Source: Paenibacillus sp. HWE-109 (GTDB lineage Bacteria > Bacillota > Bacilli > Paenibacillales > NBRC-103111). From it: a stretch of DNA of 64,000 nt. The position numbers and the translations under genes are program-made. The stretch covers positions 558,001 through 622,000 of the forward strand of contig NZ_CP091881.1 of NCBI RefSeq assembly GCF_022163125.1, in the 5' to 3' direction. The stretch's first letter is position 1. Every line of letters starts with the position of its first letter. This document shows positions 45,760 to 54,038 of this stretch, in pieces. The notes under the pieces are model-generated. The model was given only the letters and a program-made list of their open reading frames with translations. It did no database searches and was not told where the DNA came from.

Positions 45760-45900
45760 TTGGTTCATTCGCAGGATTAAAAAGAAAGCACGGGGTACCG
45801 ATTACCCGTTACTTAAGGGCACAGACCCGTTGAGATATGGGAGGGTGAATCTCCGAGGGCATTGTGGAGAATGCGTGCAGCAAATGGAATTATGAGGAAA
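45760..45900 (+). ncRNA. Candidate IS110-associated noncoding RNA region
   Basis: The tail after the recombinase keeps blocks also found after copy 1 (TTCGCAGGA, AAGAAAGCACG, then CAGACC-CGTTGAGA versus CTGACC-TGTTCCGTTAGA) although neither is coding. Several stems can be drawn. IS110-family elements are known to encode a bridge RNA in a noncoding end; which end does so here is not established. Confidence 0.35.
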
Positions 45901-46039
45901 TTAAGTCTAATCCTCTATTTGCGTATGCCTTCATGGCCGTTCGGGGGGTGCCACCACCACTACTAAACCATTGTATCCTTTTACCAAGAGGGTGTAATCC
46001 TGCGAATGAGCGAGTAAACGTGAGAAAATCCCTTAATAC

Positions 46040-46488
46040 CGAGGGAACTTTCTGTACCCGGTTATGTTCACGAGCTCGTTCTTGAATTAAACTGCGCCGG
46101 TAACGAACTAACTCGCGCAGCTCACGCTAGTTCCGGTCTGGAATATAACTTGCAGTAAGTAATCCGTGACGTAAAAGGTCTGCAATCCATTCAGCATCTT
46201 TCACATCCGTCTTTCTACCGGGAACAGCCTTCATGTGCTGGGCATTTACGACAAGGTATTGAATGTCCTCGGCTTCAAGTAAGTTGACGATAGGTTTCCA
46301 AAAGACGCCTGTACTTTCCGTGGCTACATGTGAACAGCGGTGTTCCTTCATCCAGTCGATGAGTTGAAGTAGGTAGACGGTATGGGTGTGAAATGTTTTA
46401 ATTTCCTTCCCTTCAGGTGTAACAATACAAGCGGTGATGGTCTTTTATGAACATCTAAACCGCATGCACGTTCAATGAGTATTTGCAT
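46040..46488 (-). pseudogene. Relic of a second, distinct IS110-type transposase
   Basis: On the minus strand MQILIERACGLDVHK (from 46488), after a one-base deletion near 46,440, continues as TITACIVTPEGKEIKTFHTH in another frame, then MKEHRCSHVATESTGVFWKP and VVNAQHMKAVPGRKTDVKDA. An in-frame TAG follows PDRN, and RELRELVRYRRSL continues beyond it until about 46,040, where homology ends. It is an N-terminal third with two lesions. Confidence 0.8.
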
Positions 46489-46778
46489 GAGAATCACCTT
46501 TCTACGGCAAAAAAATGAGGCTGGTGCAACAAACCAATAAAGGGTTAATCTACCCTGCGTGCTTCCCAAAAGGTCTAGGGATCCTGTCTTGTCCTTATGT
46601 ATGGATGGTTTTACGTAATAAAAGACTAACATTACACGATAAATCGTTTTGTACTTAAAAGGAAAATGATTCCTTTTGTCGAATATAATCGACAATTGGA
46701 ATAAAATACTAATAACTAGGAGTGTGTACGCTGAAAGGTTTATAACTTGTCTCAAATTTTGTTTTAGGAGCATTGATA

Positions 46779-46977
46779 ATTTGGGAGCGCTGGAGTTTAT
46801 GCAGCTACTGTAGGTAAGGTGATTGAAGCTTTTTATAATTTCAAAGATATCAAGATTAATAAAGTTTCAAAAATGCCAAACCATGCCAGACGCAACGAAT
46901 CGAGTGACCATGCGGACGAACGAAAAAGTGAATCAAGGTCTCCTAGCAGCGGCTATTCAGGGCAAGATTCCGTATGA
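46779..46977 (+). pseudogene. Unrecognised reading-frame remnant
   Basis: A startless frame reads GSAGVYAATVGKVIEAFYNF, then KINKVSKMPNHARRNESSDH, and stops at 46975-46977. It may be part of a secreted-toxin or other large protein. The following 200 bp up to the DUF1266 gene hold no other recognisable feature. Confidence 0.3.
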
Positions 46978-47183
46978 TTGATGTCACGGCCAGATGGTCG
47001 GAACACATCATGAAGCCGATAATGGTCACGACAAACCATTCAAATGTTGCTTAATCTGGAGAAGCAGGTGCGAATTGTTAACAAAATGTCATTCATGTAT
47101 TTGAGTATCGGTAAGTCAATCGATCTGGAATCGGGTAATATGTGAGAGTATTTATATTTTATGAACGAAACGAGGATGAAAAC

Positions 47184-47912
47184 ATGGGTTTTTTTAAAAA
47201 GATAGCGGGTGCACTGAGCAAGAAAAAGTATCGAAAGAACCCAAATGCCGCTGTTTTAACCGTAGAACAGTATGCTGCTTTGAATGTCGGAGCAATCAAT
47301 GCAGAACAGACTATGTACTTTTGTGATAGTTTACATACTGGGTCTGACAAAAATGAGATGCGACGAAATCTTGCTGATTACTACGGCATTGTTGATAGAG
47401 ATACTGCATTAAGTACCTTGGATTGGCTGAGTAGTAGGGGGCATAGGGTCTATTTTGAGGCTATCAAACAATTTATTTCAGGTCTATCCACAGCAATTGA
47501 CGAGACGGATTTGGAAGAAGAGCAAAAGGTAAGTACATACGAATATATACAAAACCTAAATACTTCAATCGAAGATCTGATTAAAAATAAGCATATCAAA
47601 AAAAAGGTTGACTTGAGCACACAATCTGTTGTCGGCTGGGATATGGGGCGACTGGTTTTGGTTACACGGTGCTGTTATGAATTGGCATATATCTCAGAAG
47701 AAGAAGCTTGGAATTATATTCGTAAAGCCCATAGAGAATGTCAGAACACCTATTTGGACTGGAAAGAGTTTGCTGATGGCTATATCATTGGGAGATGCAT
47801 GTGGGGTGGATCTGATATGATGCGGCACGGTGGTATTATGGGAATTGCAAAAGGGTTGCTTGAGGATGATGAGAGTCCTTGGTTAAAATACCCGTTGCGA
47901 CAAAATACATAA
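47184..47912 (+). CDS. DUF1266 domain protein
   Basis: A 242-residue soluble protein. The C-terminal half has the DUF1266 pattern: VVGWDMGRLVLVTRCCYELAYIS, EEAWNYIRKAHRECQ, WKEFADGYIIGRCMWGG. The function of the domain is unknown; related proteins occur in enteric bacteria (YbeR/YbeU) and in toxin-immunity neighbourhoods. ATG 47184 follows GAGGATG. The next gene begins 18 bp after its stop and is probably in the same operon. Confidence 0.78.
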   Translation: MGFFKKIAGALSKKKYRKNPNAAVLTVEQYAALNVGAINAEQTMYFCDSLHTGSDKNEMRRNLADYYGIVDRDTALSTLDWLSSRGHRVYFEAIKQFISGLSTAIDETDLEEEQKVSTYEYIQNLNTSIEDLIKNKHIKKKVDLSTQSVVGWDMGRLVLVTRCCYELAYISEEEAWNYIRKAHRECQNTYLDWKEFADGYIIGRCMWGGSDMMRHGGIMGIAKGLLEDDESPWLKYPLRQNT

Positions 47913-47930
47913 AAAAAGGAGAAATTTACT

Positions 47931-48404
47931 ATGGATTTAAGATTAGTGGTTATACCAGTGGTACTGGTGATTGTTGGAGTGATTGTGATGGTGTTTCTGA
48001 ACAAAAAGGGTGGGCGTTCTGCCGGTGTGGCTCAGAATGTTATGATGAACTACGTGCGTGAACAGCTTCCGGATATGCAAAGTGCTAATTTGGATGTCAT
48101 TAATTTGCTTGAGGACACAATAAACCCAGAGCATATTTGGGTAGTTGCTTACAACGACAGCGGAATGTTTTTTATCCCGTCTACATCGAATCCTTTCACG
48201 CGATCAATTAATAGATATGAGGATGAGAGTATCGATTATGTACCTTTTTCAGCGATTACTAATAAGTTGGTAGCACAAGACAAGAAGAAAATCAAATTGC
48301 ATATAGGAGATGTAGTGAAATCTTTTAAGTATCAAAACAAAGATTGTTTTGGTGCCAATCAAGAACAAGAACTCTCTAAATTTATAAAATATTTAAGTAA
48401 TTAG
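47931..48404 (+). CDS. Hypothetical membrane-anchored protein
   Basis: A 157-residue protein with one N-terminal helix (LRLVVIPVVLVIVGVIVMVF, residues 3-22), a lysine-rich stop-transfer, and a ~120-residue domain expected inside the cell. AAGGAG precedes the ATG. Lies directly after the DUF1266 gene. No family recognised. Confidence 0.65.
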   Translation: MDLRLVVIPVVLVIVGVIVMVFLNKKGGRSAGVAQNVMMNYVREQLPDMQSANLDVINLLEDTINPEHIWVVAYNDSGMFFIPSTSNPFTRSINRYEDESIDYVPFSAITNKLVAQDKKKIKLHIGDVVKSFKYQNKDCFGANQEQELSKFIKYLSN

Positions 48405-48532
48405 AGTCTACTTAATATATGGATTGGGCATCCGAAAGCGCTAAACTTTGATTTGGTGGCACGCCTGTTGATTAACCGGAAGCTACCAGATCAAAAACGC
48501 AGAATAAGATCGCCGAATGGGTTACAAGAAAC

Positions 48533-48815
48533 GGTTCTGGTGCAAGGATTTAAAAAGTTAGCAGTTACCCTACAAACTTTACTTTGTCTATGCCACTAAA
48601 CCAAATATCTTATTTAGCCATTCAACAGCAGTGAGGACAGTCGAATTATCATCGGCCTGTCCTTTCCTTATCATATGTAAAGCTTCAATTCCCTTTAACG
48701 TCTGATCCGCTGTAAGAAACGATTTGAAACCGAGATTTGGTTTTGTGATTTTCTTTATGAACCGATGATCTTGCTCCACAATGTTGTTTAGGTATTTGGG
48801 CGGCTCTTTGATGCT
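48533..48815 (-). mobile_element. IS6-family (IS26/IS240-like) 3' relic
   Basis: On the minus strand PPKYLNNIVEQDHRFIKKIT and GFKSFLTADQTLKGIEALHM, ending at 48588, is the conserved C-terminus of IS6-family transposases. GGTTCTGGTGCAA (48533-48545) resembles the family terminal repeat. The 5' two thirds, with most of the DDE catalytic domain, are missing; the break is at about 48,815. Confidence 0.8.
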
Positions 48816-49079
48816 TTTTCGACGGACGGTCAGATCAAGCTGAACAACTTAATTATTTTGGAAGATGACAAATCTTTTTTCCCCCCCTATAGTTCAGGGC
48901 CGCTGGTTCGTCAGGATATCCTGTCCAAATACCCACAAATTGCTGAAGCCTTGAACAAACTCCAAGATAAACTTGATGAGAGGATTATGCAGGAGCTAAA
49001 TGCAAAAGTCGATTCGGAAGGTTTAAAAGAGCAAAAAGTAGCGCATGATTTTTTGAAAGATAAAGGCATCATTAAATAA
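48816..49079 (+). pseudogene. C-terminal remnant of a glycine betaine/osmoprotectant-binding protein (OpuCC/OsmF-like)
   Basis: STDGQIKLNNLIILEDDKSF, then FPPYSSGPLVRQDIL, and a helical end with VAHDFLKDKGIIK match the end of osmoprotectant ABC substrate-binding proteins. The rest of the gene is replaced by the IS6 relic, whose truncated end abuts it, so a deletion from the IS is likely. A terminator follows at 49181. Confidence 0.8.
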
Positions 49080-49180
49080 AACTCGGTCGAAAGATTCGTA
49101 ACATAAAGCGGGAAGAATATAAACGGTACTCCAATTAAATGTCCCTGTCATTATGAAGGTAGTAAACGGTCACTACTCAG

Positions 49181-49208
49181 GTCTCCCTATTCCAAGGGAG
49201 ATTTTTTG
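49181..49208 (+). terminator. Rho-independent terminator
   Basis: TCTCCC-N7-GGGAGA stem with TTTTTT, 100 bp after the osmoprotectant-binding remnant. From here to 49,546 nothing is recognised except the leader of the kinase gene. Confidence 0.85.
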
Positions 49209-49546
49209 TCACTTTATGAGAAAATCTGGTCCTCGTGTAGAAGTACTAAAAAAATGTGAAGGGAGTGAGAGTGGATGAAGTTAATAACGAAACTGATAAA
49301 AACAGGGTAATTGGACATTACACCGAGAATAAATGCTGGCTGTAGTGCGGCCTCCAGCAGAAGGCATTATTCCTTCTGTACAGGGACCGTTGTTCCTTTG
49401 ATCATACGCTTTGTAATGTACTTGAAACAGTACTACGGACTGATTTTATCATCAAAGACCGAATTCTTTACTGATATTTGTGAAAGAAATCACATTGCTA
49501 AGGTTAGAATAATAGCAAGGCGATTATTACTAAAGGAGTATTTTTC

Positions 49547-51328
49547 ATGAAAACCATTCAAAGCCGTTTATTAATCATGCTGCTTGTGTTTATTATCCTT
49601 CCGTATTTTCTGTCCATGCTGTTGATTTATCGGCAAACGAAAGAGAATGTGGAACAGCATGAGCTTGAGAACAGCCGCGAGCAAATTGGGCAGGCGTCCG
49701 AAGACTTGGAGCAATACTTTGATGACATCGTTAATCTTCCGTATATTTTATACCGAAATCCTGACTTGTTCATGATTTTTGAAAAAGGCTTTGAAAGGTC
49801 CCTTTATTTCAACCAGCTTGAAATCTATAAAGGCATGACAACCTTTTATCTGATGAGGAACGAAATTAGGCAGGTTCGGTTATACATCGAAGAAGGGGAA
49901 AACTCATTTACAGTTTATAATGCGATGATAAGTGCCCGTAAGCGGCAGCCGGATTTATTGAAACAAGCTTCTATTCAGAAGCTAATAAAGTCTGATTCGA
50001 ACTTTTTAATCGAACCGCCTCATCAGATTGAAAATTATAACGACACAGCAATTATTCCCCCATCGGATAAAACGATGGTTTTGACGATTCATCACAAAAT
50101 CTTGGACGCACTTTCGAAAGAATTTCTCGGTATCATCACGATAGACATCAATTTGGACAAACTTGCTCGCATATCTAATCATTTTATTCAAAAAAATAAA
50201 GAATCCGTTTTTCTATCCGATTCGGAAGATCATGTCATCTATGCAAGTGATGAAGCCATGATTGGCAAGGCAGTTCCGGCAGAACTAAAAAAGAAAATCA
50301 ATCAGTCGGCTGCAGGTGCTCTGTTTTCGAATGGAGATATTATCTTTTCCAGAACGTTGTCGGAACCGTTAAATCAATGGCACTTTGTTAAGATAACTTC
50401 AAGCAAATTCTTATTTAGTGACGTGAGGAAAACCGCCTACACGAACATCATCGTCGGTGTCATCGTGGGAGTTCTGGGCTTAATCATGATAGCCATCATA
50501 TCATACAAGATTACTCGTCCGATCAAGCTGCTTAGCCGAAAAGTGCTGAGTATTGAAGGTGGGAACATGAATGCTCCTTTTGACGATAATAGGAAGGATG
50601 AAATCGGCAATCTGGAGAGGCATATCAAGGAAATGATGAGCCGGATCAATCGTCACATCGACCGTGAGTACAAGCTAGAGATTGAGAACAGGAAGAACCA
50701 GCATAGGGCGCTAAAGTCCCAGATTAATCCTCACTTTTTATACAACTCTCTCCAATCCATTGGTGCGGTTGCCTTATTTAGCGAATCTCCACGAGTATAC
50801 CAATTGGTAGTTTCCTTATCCAAAATGATGCGGTACGCCATTCGTGTGGATCAACAGGCCACAGTTCGGAGTGAAGTGGATTATGTAAGAGCGTATTTGA
50901 ACCTTCAAGAGGAGCGTTTTCAAACTGATTTTAGCTATTCCATCGACATACCCGAGGACATTCTTGATATTTCAGTTCCGAGTATGATTTTGCAGCCGCT
51001 CGTTGAAAACTTCTTTAAACACTGTTATGAAGAGGGGTTCGAACAAGCCCATTTGCGTATTTACGGTGAAGTGCGAGGCGAATATTTGAATCTGGTTGTG
51101 GAAAATAACGGCCGCAGTATGATGAGTGATGAGCTGACAACATTAAAAAATAACATCTACACGCCGGCTTACGAAGGAAACTACTCGTCCCAGCATATCG
51201 GCTTAAAAAACATTCATGACCGCTTGGTTCTTAATTATGATCCGACAGCAGGAATCCTACTTGATTCGATGCAGGGAAAAGGGTTTTCCGTGAAGCTGGT
51301 GATTCCATTCTACCTAAAGGAGGAATGA
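49547..51328 (+). CDS. Sensor histidine kinase (YesM-like)
   Basis: A 593-residue kinase. A helix at about 8-27, an extracellular sensor, a second helix at about 300-322 (IIVGVIVGVLGLIMIAIIS), HAMP, His_kinase motif QINPHFLYNSLQSIG (H near 396), N box LVENFFKHC, and a degenerate G1 (VENNGRSM) with G2 HIGLKNIHDRL. The start follows AAAGGAG. The gene is 4 bp from its regulator, which overlaps a sugar-binding lipoprotein; no permeases follow. Confidence 0.92.
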   Translation: MKTIQSRLLIMLLVFIILPYFLSMLLIYRQTKENVEQHELENSREQIGQASEDLEQYFDDIVNLPYILYRNPDLFMIFEKGFERSLYFNQLEIYKGMTTFYLMRNEIRQVRLYIEEGENSFTVYNAMISARKRQPDLLKQASIQKLIKSDSNFLIEPPHQIENYNDTAIIPPSDKTMVLTIHHKILDALSKEFLGIITIDINLDKLARISNHFIQKNKESVFLSDSEDHVIYASDEAMIGKAVPAELKKKINQSAAGALFSNGDIIFSRTLSEPLNQWHFVKITSSKFLFSDVRKTAYTNIIVGVIVGVLGLIMIAIISYKITRPIKLLSRKVLSIEGGNMNAPFDDNRKDEIGNLERHIKEMMSRINRHIDREYKLEIENRKNQHRALKSQINPHFLYNSLQSIGAVALFSESPRVYQLVVSLSKMMRYAIRVDQQATVRSEVDYVRAYLNLQEERFQTDFSYSIDIPEDILDISVPSMILQPLVENFFKHCYEEGFEQAHLRIYGEVRGEYLNLVVENNGRSMMSDELTTLKNNIYTPAYEGNYSSQHIGLKNIHDRLVLNYDPTAGILLDSMQGKGFSVKLVIPFYLKEE

Positions 51329-51332
51329 CGTA

Positions 51333-52553
51333 ATGAAAGCTCTTATCGTCGATGATGAGACCAATGTAAGGAAAATTATTCGCTTTATGGGACAGTGGCA
51401 GAAACATGGTATTACCGATATTTTGGAAGCCAGAAATGGTGAAGAGGCAAAAGCGTTGATTGATCTGGAAAGTCCGGAAATCATCATGACAGACGTGAAA
51501 ATGCCCAAAAAGAACGGGATTGAGTTGATCGAGTGGTTGGATGCCAATTCCTATCCAGGAAAAGTGATTTTGATTACAGGGTTTGACGACTATTCCTTCA
51601 TGCGTAAAGCGATTAAGCACGGTAGCTACGATTATTTGTTGAAGCCTATCGAAAATGAAATGCTAAATGAAGCACTTGCGGGAGCGGTAGAAACCTGGAA
51701 AAAAGAAGAGGAAGAACGCAGCAATGTAGAGCAAGGCGTCTATGAAGAGGCCAAGAAGCTTCTTTTAAACAGGGGAGTTACCGCGGCATGTAACGGGGAA
51801 CTTTTTGATTCCGACGAAATAGCCATGTCTCTTCCGCAAGCGGACGCATACGATCTTACTTTAATTTATTTTTACCAAACCCATCATTTGGATCCCTACC
51901 TCCAGCATTTGACGGATGAGCTGGTTACTCGAGAATGGGGAAATGCCTATGCTCTTCAGAACGACCCTAATGTTTGTGTGATACTTTCTGTTCACGGCCA
52001 ATTCTTCCCGATAGAGGAATGGATTACCCAACACATGGATATTCCTGTTCGTTTGGTTAGCGGCGAACCAATGACTTCGCTTACAGAACTCCCGCAATCT
52101 TTTCAATCTGCCCAAAGGGCATTGGCTGAGCAAAACTTCAGATCCATACATCGTTTGACGGATTTGGATGATGCCAGGCGTATGCTTGATATTGTTACTT
52201 TTGTAAATGAGCATTATATGCAAGAGTTAAGTTTGGACAAACTGTCAACCCGATTCTTCCTGAGCCGCGAACATATTTCGCGACGATTCAAGCAAGAAAT
52301 AGGGATGACCCTCTCCAATTACGTTACTCAATTAAGAATAAAACAAGCCAAACAGTGGTTAAGCCAAACTGACGAGAAAATGTACTCGATTGCATTAAAG
52401 CTCGGATACCAGGATGAAACTTACTTTTCGAAATTGTTTAAACGAATTGTTGGCATGACGCCTCTTGAATATCGGAATGAGGAGGGAAAACGGGGTATAA
52501 CGGAATTGGGATTGCTTCATAAAAGTTGTAAATGTAACGAGGGGGAATCATGA
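51333..52553 (+). CDS. AraC-type response regulator (YesN-like)
   Basis: A 406-residue regulator: receiver with DDE pocket, D54 (IMTDVKMP) and K (LKPIEN), an intermediate domain (about 130-270), and C-terminal AraC helix-turn-helix (about 285-385, SREHISRRFKQEIGMTLSNY). AAAGGAGG precedes it. The stop overlaps the lipoprotein start (ATGA). Confidence 0.93.
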   Translation: MKALIVDDETNVRKIIRFMGQWQKHGITDILEARNGEEAKALIDLESPEIIMTDVKMPKKNGIELIEWLDANSYPGKVILITGFDDYSFMRKAIKHGSYDYLLKPIENEMLNEALAGAVETWKKEEEERSNVEQGVYEEAKKLLLNRGVTAACNGELFDSDEIAMSLPQADAYDLTLIYFYQTHHLDPYLQHLTDELVTREWGNAYALQNDPNVCVILSVHGQFFPIEEWITQHMDIPVRLVSGEPMTSLTELPQSFQSAQRALAEQNFRSIHRLTDLDDARRMLDIVTFVNEHYMQELSLDKLSTRFFLSREHISRRFKQEIGMTLSNYVTQLRIKQAKQWLSQTDEKMYSIALKLGYQDETYFSKLFKRIVGMTPLEYRNEEGKRGITELGLLHKSCKCNEGES

Positions 52554-53830
52554 TAATTAAGGTTTATCAGTACATTTTAGCCGGATTGCTTACCCTATCG
52601 CTTTCTGCATGCGGGGGGGACAATCGTTCGGTAAAAGAAGTGGATACAAAGCGTGCTAATCAGAACATCACTTTGGAGGTGCTTAATCCCAAAGTGGAAA
52701 TTTCCACGGAGTTCGAGCAGATGGCAAAGGAATACGAGAAGGAAAATCCGAATGTTAAACTGGATATTCTAACCTTTGGCGGAGGGGCAAACTACCTTGC
52801 TGAATTGAAAGCAAGATTTGCAGCCAATAAAGGTCCTGATATCTTCCCTAACGGCGGTTACGAAGAAGCGGAGGCATGGAAAAGGTACCTGGAGGATTTA
52901 TCCGATCAGCCGTGGGTGAGTAATGTGGTTGATGAGGCACTTGAGCCGATGACGATAGACGGGAAAATTTACGGGATGCCTGTAAATTTGGAAGGCTACG
53001 GCTTTATCTATAATAAGGATTTATTCGCAAAGGCCGGTATCGACACCCTGCCAAAAACGCTCTCCGAATTAAAGACAGCGGTGGAAAAGCTGCATTCCGT
53101 TGGTATTACCCCTTTTGCAGTCGGATATTCAGATAGTTGGTTTTTCATTCTCATGTTGAATATTGCTTTTGCCCAGCAGGATGACCCAGACGCTTTTATT
53201 CGAGCTTTGAACGACGGGACGCAATCCATCGAAGGGAACCAAAAGTTCGAAGATCTGACGCGCATGCTCGATTTGACCGTTCAATATGGCAATAAAGATT
53301 ATCTGACGACCGACTATAATGCCGAAGTTGCTTTGTTTGCTACCGGCAAAGCGGCGATCCTGAAACAAGGAAATTGGGCTCAAGCAAAGATTGATCAAAT
53401 AACGCCAAATATGAGTATCGGTTTTTTGCCCATTCCGATTAATGATGATGCCAGAAACGATGCCTTGTCGGTGGGCGTATCCAATAACTGGGTTGTAAAT
53501 AAAGAATCTTCACCGGAGAAAAAGAGAGAAGCCAAGAAATTCTTAAACTGGATGGTTTCATCGGAACAAGGCAAAACGTTTATGAAGGATCAGTTCCATT
53601 TTATTTCTGCGTTTAAAAATATAGAGACGGACCGTTCAGGACCACTCGTGGACGATATTATTCGTTACTCAAAGGAGAAGAAAACGTTGTCCTGGAACTG
53701 GTTTAAATTTCCTCCGAGGGCAAGAGAAGAGTTCGGCTATGCGATGCAAGCTTATGTAGGCAAACAGCTTAACCGCGATCAATTGCTTCAGGAGCTCCAA
53801 AAGTCTTGGAAAAAGGCTGAGCAGAAATAA
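52550..53830 (+). CDS. Extracellular sugar-binding lipoprotein, no cognate permeases
   Basis: A 426-residue family-1 solute-binding protein. The signal peptide ends at lipobox LSAC (C about 21), then GGDNRS. Typical motifs include YGMPVNLEGYGFIYNKDLFAKAG and GKAAILKQGNWAQ. It is translationally coupled to the kinase/regulator pair and closed by a terminator, with no transporter genes following. It may serve as a ligand-presenting partner of the kinase rather than as part of an importer; this is inferred from layout. Confidence 0.9.
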   Translation: MIIKVYQYILAGLLTLSLSACGGDNRSVKEVDTKRANQNITLEVLNPKVEISTEFEQMAKEYEKENPNVKLDILTFGGGANYLAELKARFAANKGPDIFPNGGYEEAEAWKRYLEDLSDQPWVSNVVDEALEPMTIDGKIYGMPVNLEGYGFIYNKDLFAKAGIDTLPKTLSELKTAVEKLHSVGITPFAVGYSDSWFFILMLNIAFAQQDDPDAFIRALNDGTQSIEGNQKFEDLTRMLDLTVQYGNKDYLTTDYNAEVALFATGKAAILKQGNWAQAKIDQITPNMSIGFLPIPINDDARNDALSVGVSNNWVVNKESSPEKKREAKKFLNWMVSSEQGKTFMKDQFHFISAFKNIETDRSGPLVDDIIRYSKEKKTLSWNWFKFPPRAREEFGYAMQAYVGKQLNRDQLLQELQKSWKKAEQK

Positions 53831-53847
53831 TTGGCTTTTTAGATTCA

Positions 53848-53898
53848 TAACCCTTTCGCCCCTGATGCTTAGTATCAAGGCGGTAAGGGTTATTTTTG
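53848..53898 (+). terminator. Rho-independent terminator
   Basis: AACCCTT-CGCC..GGCG-AAGGGTT stem with ATTTTTG. Upstream of sacB, 53,900-54,038, no SacY-type antiterminator target is seen. Confidence 0.8.
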
Positions 53899-54038
53899 TA
53901 TTTGGGATCGAGTGTCCTGTCCGTCTGTATCAATATAAGCCTGTAAATCTATCAATGTACGACATGTTCTTAACTTTTCCTTTGCCTTAAACTAGTAATT
54001 GTGGAGAGAAAAAACATAGAAAAAGGAGTTGTAAGGTT

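Larger units (their letters stand above)
44395..45900 (+). mobile_element. IS110-family element, copy 3
   Basis: Leader homologous to copy 2 (AACCCAAAACCATC-type text and GGAGGCGCTC) but lacking the outer AAAAAAGGAGCGCCTC. The recombinase gene and ~180 bp of right-end noncoding sequence follow. The right limit is uncertain. Confidence 0.75.

Noticed and set aside
49311..49550. 79-codon frame before the YesM-like kinase
   Set aside because: No ribosome site or recognisable content; probably the untranslated leader of the kinase operon.
53899..54038. SacY/SacT-type antiterminator target before sacB
   Set aside because: No matching hairpin overlapping a terminator is seen in the leader.
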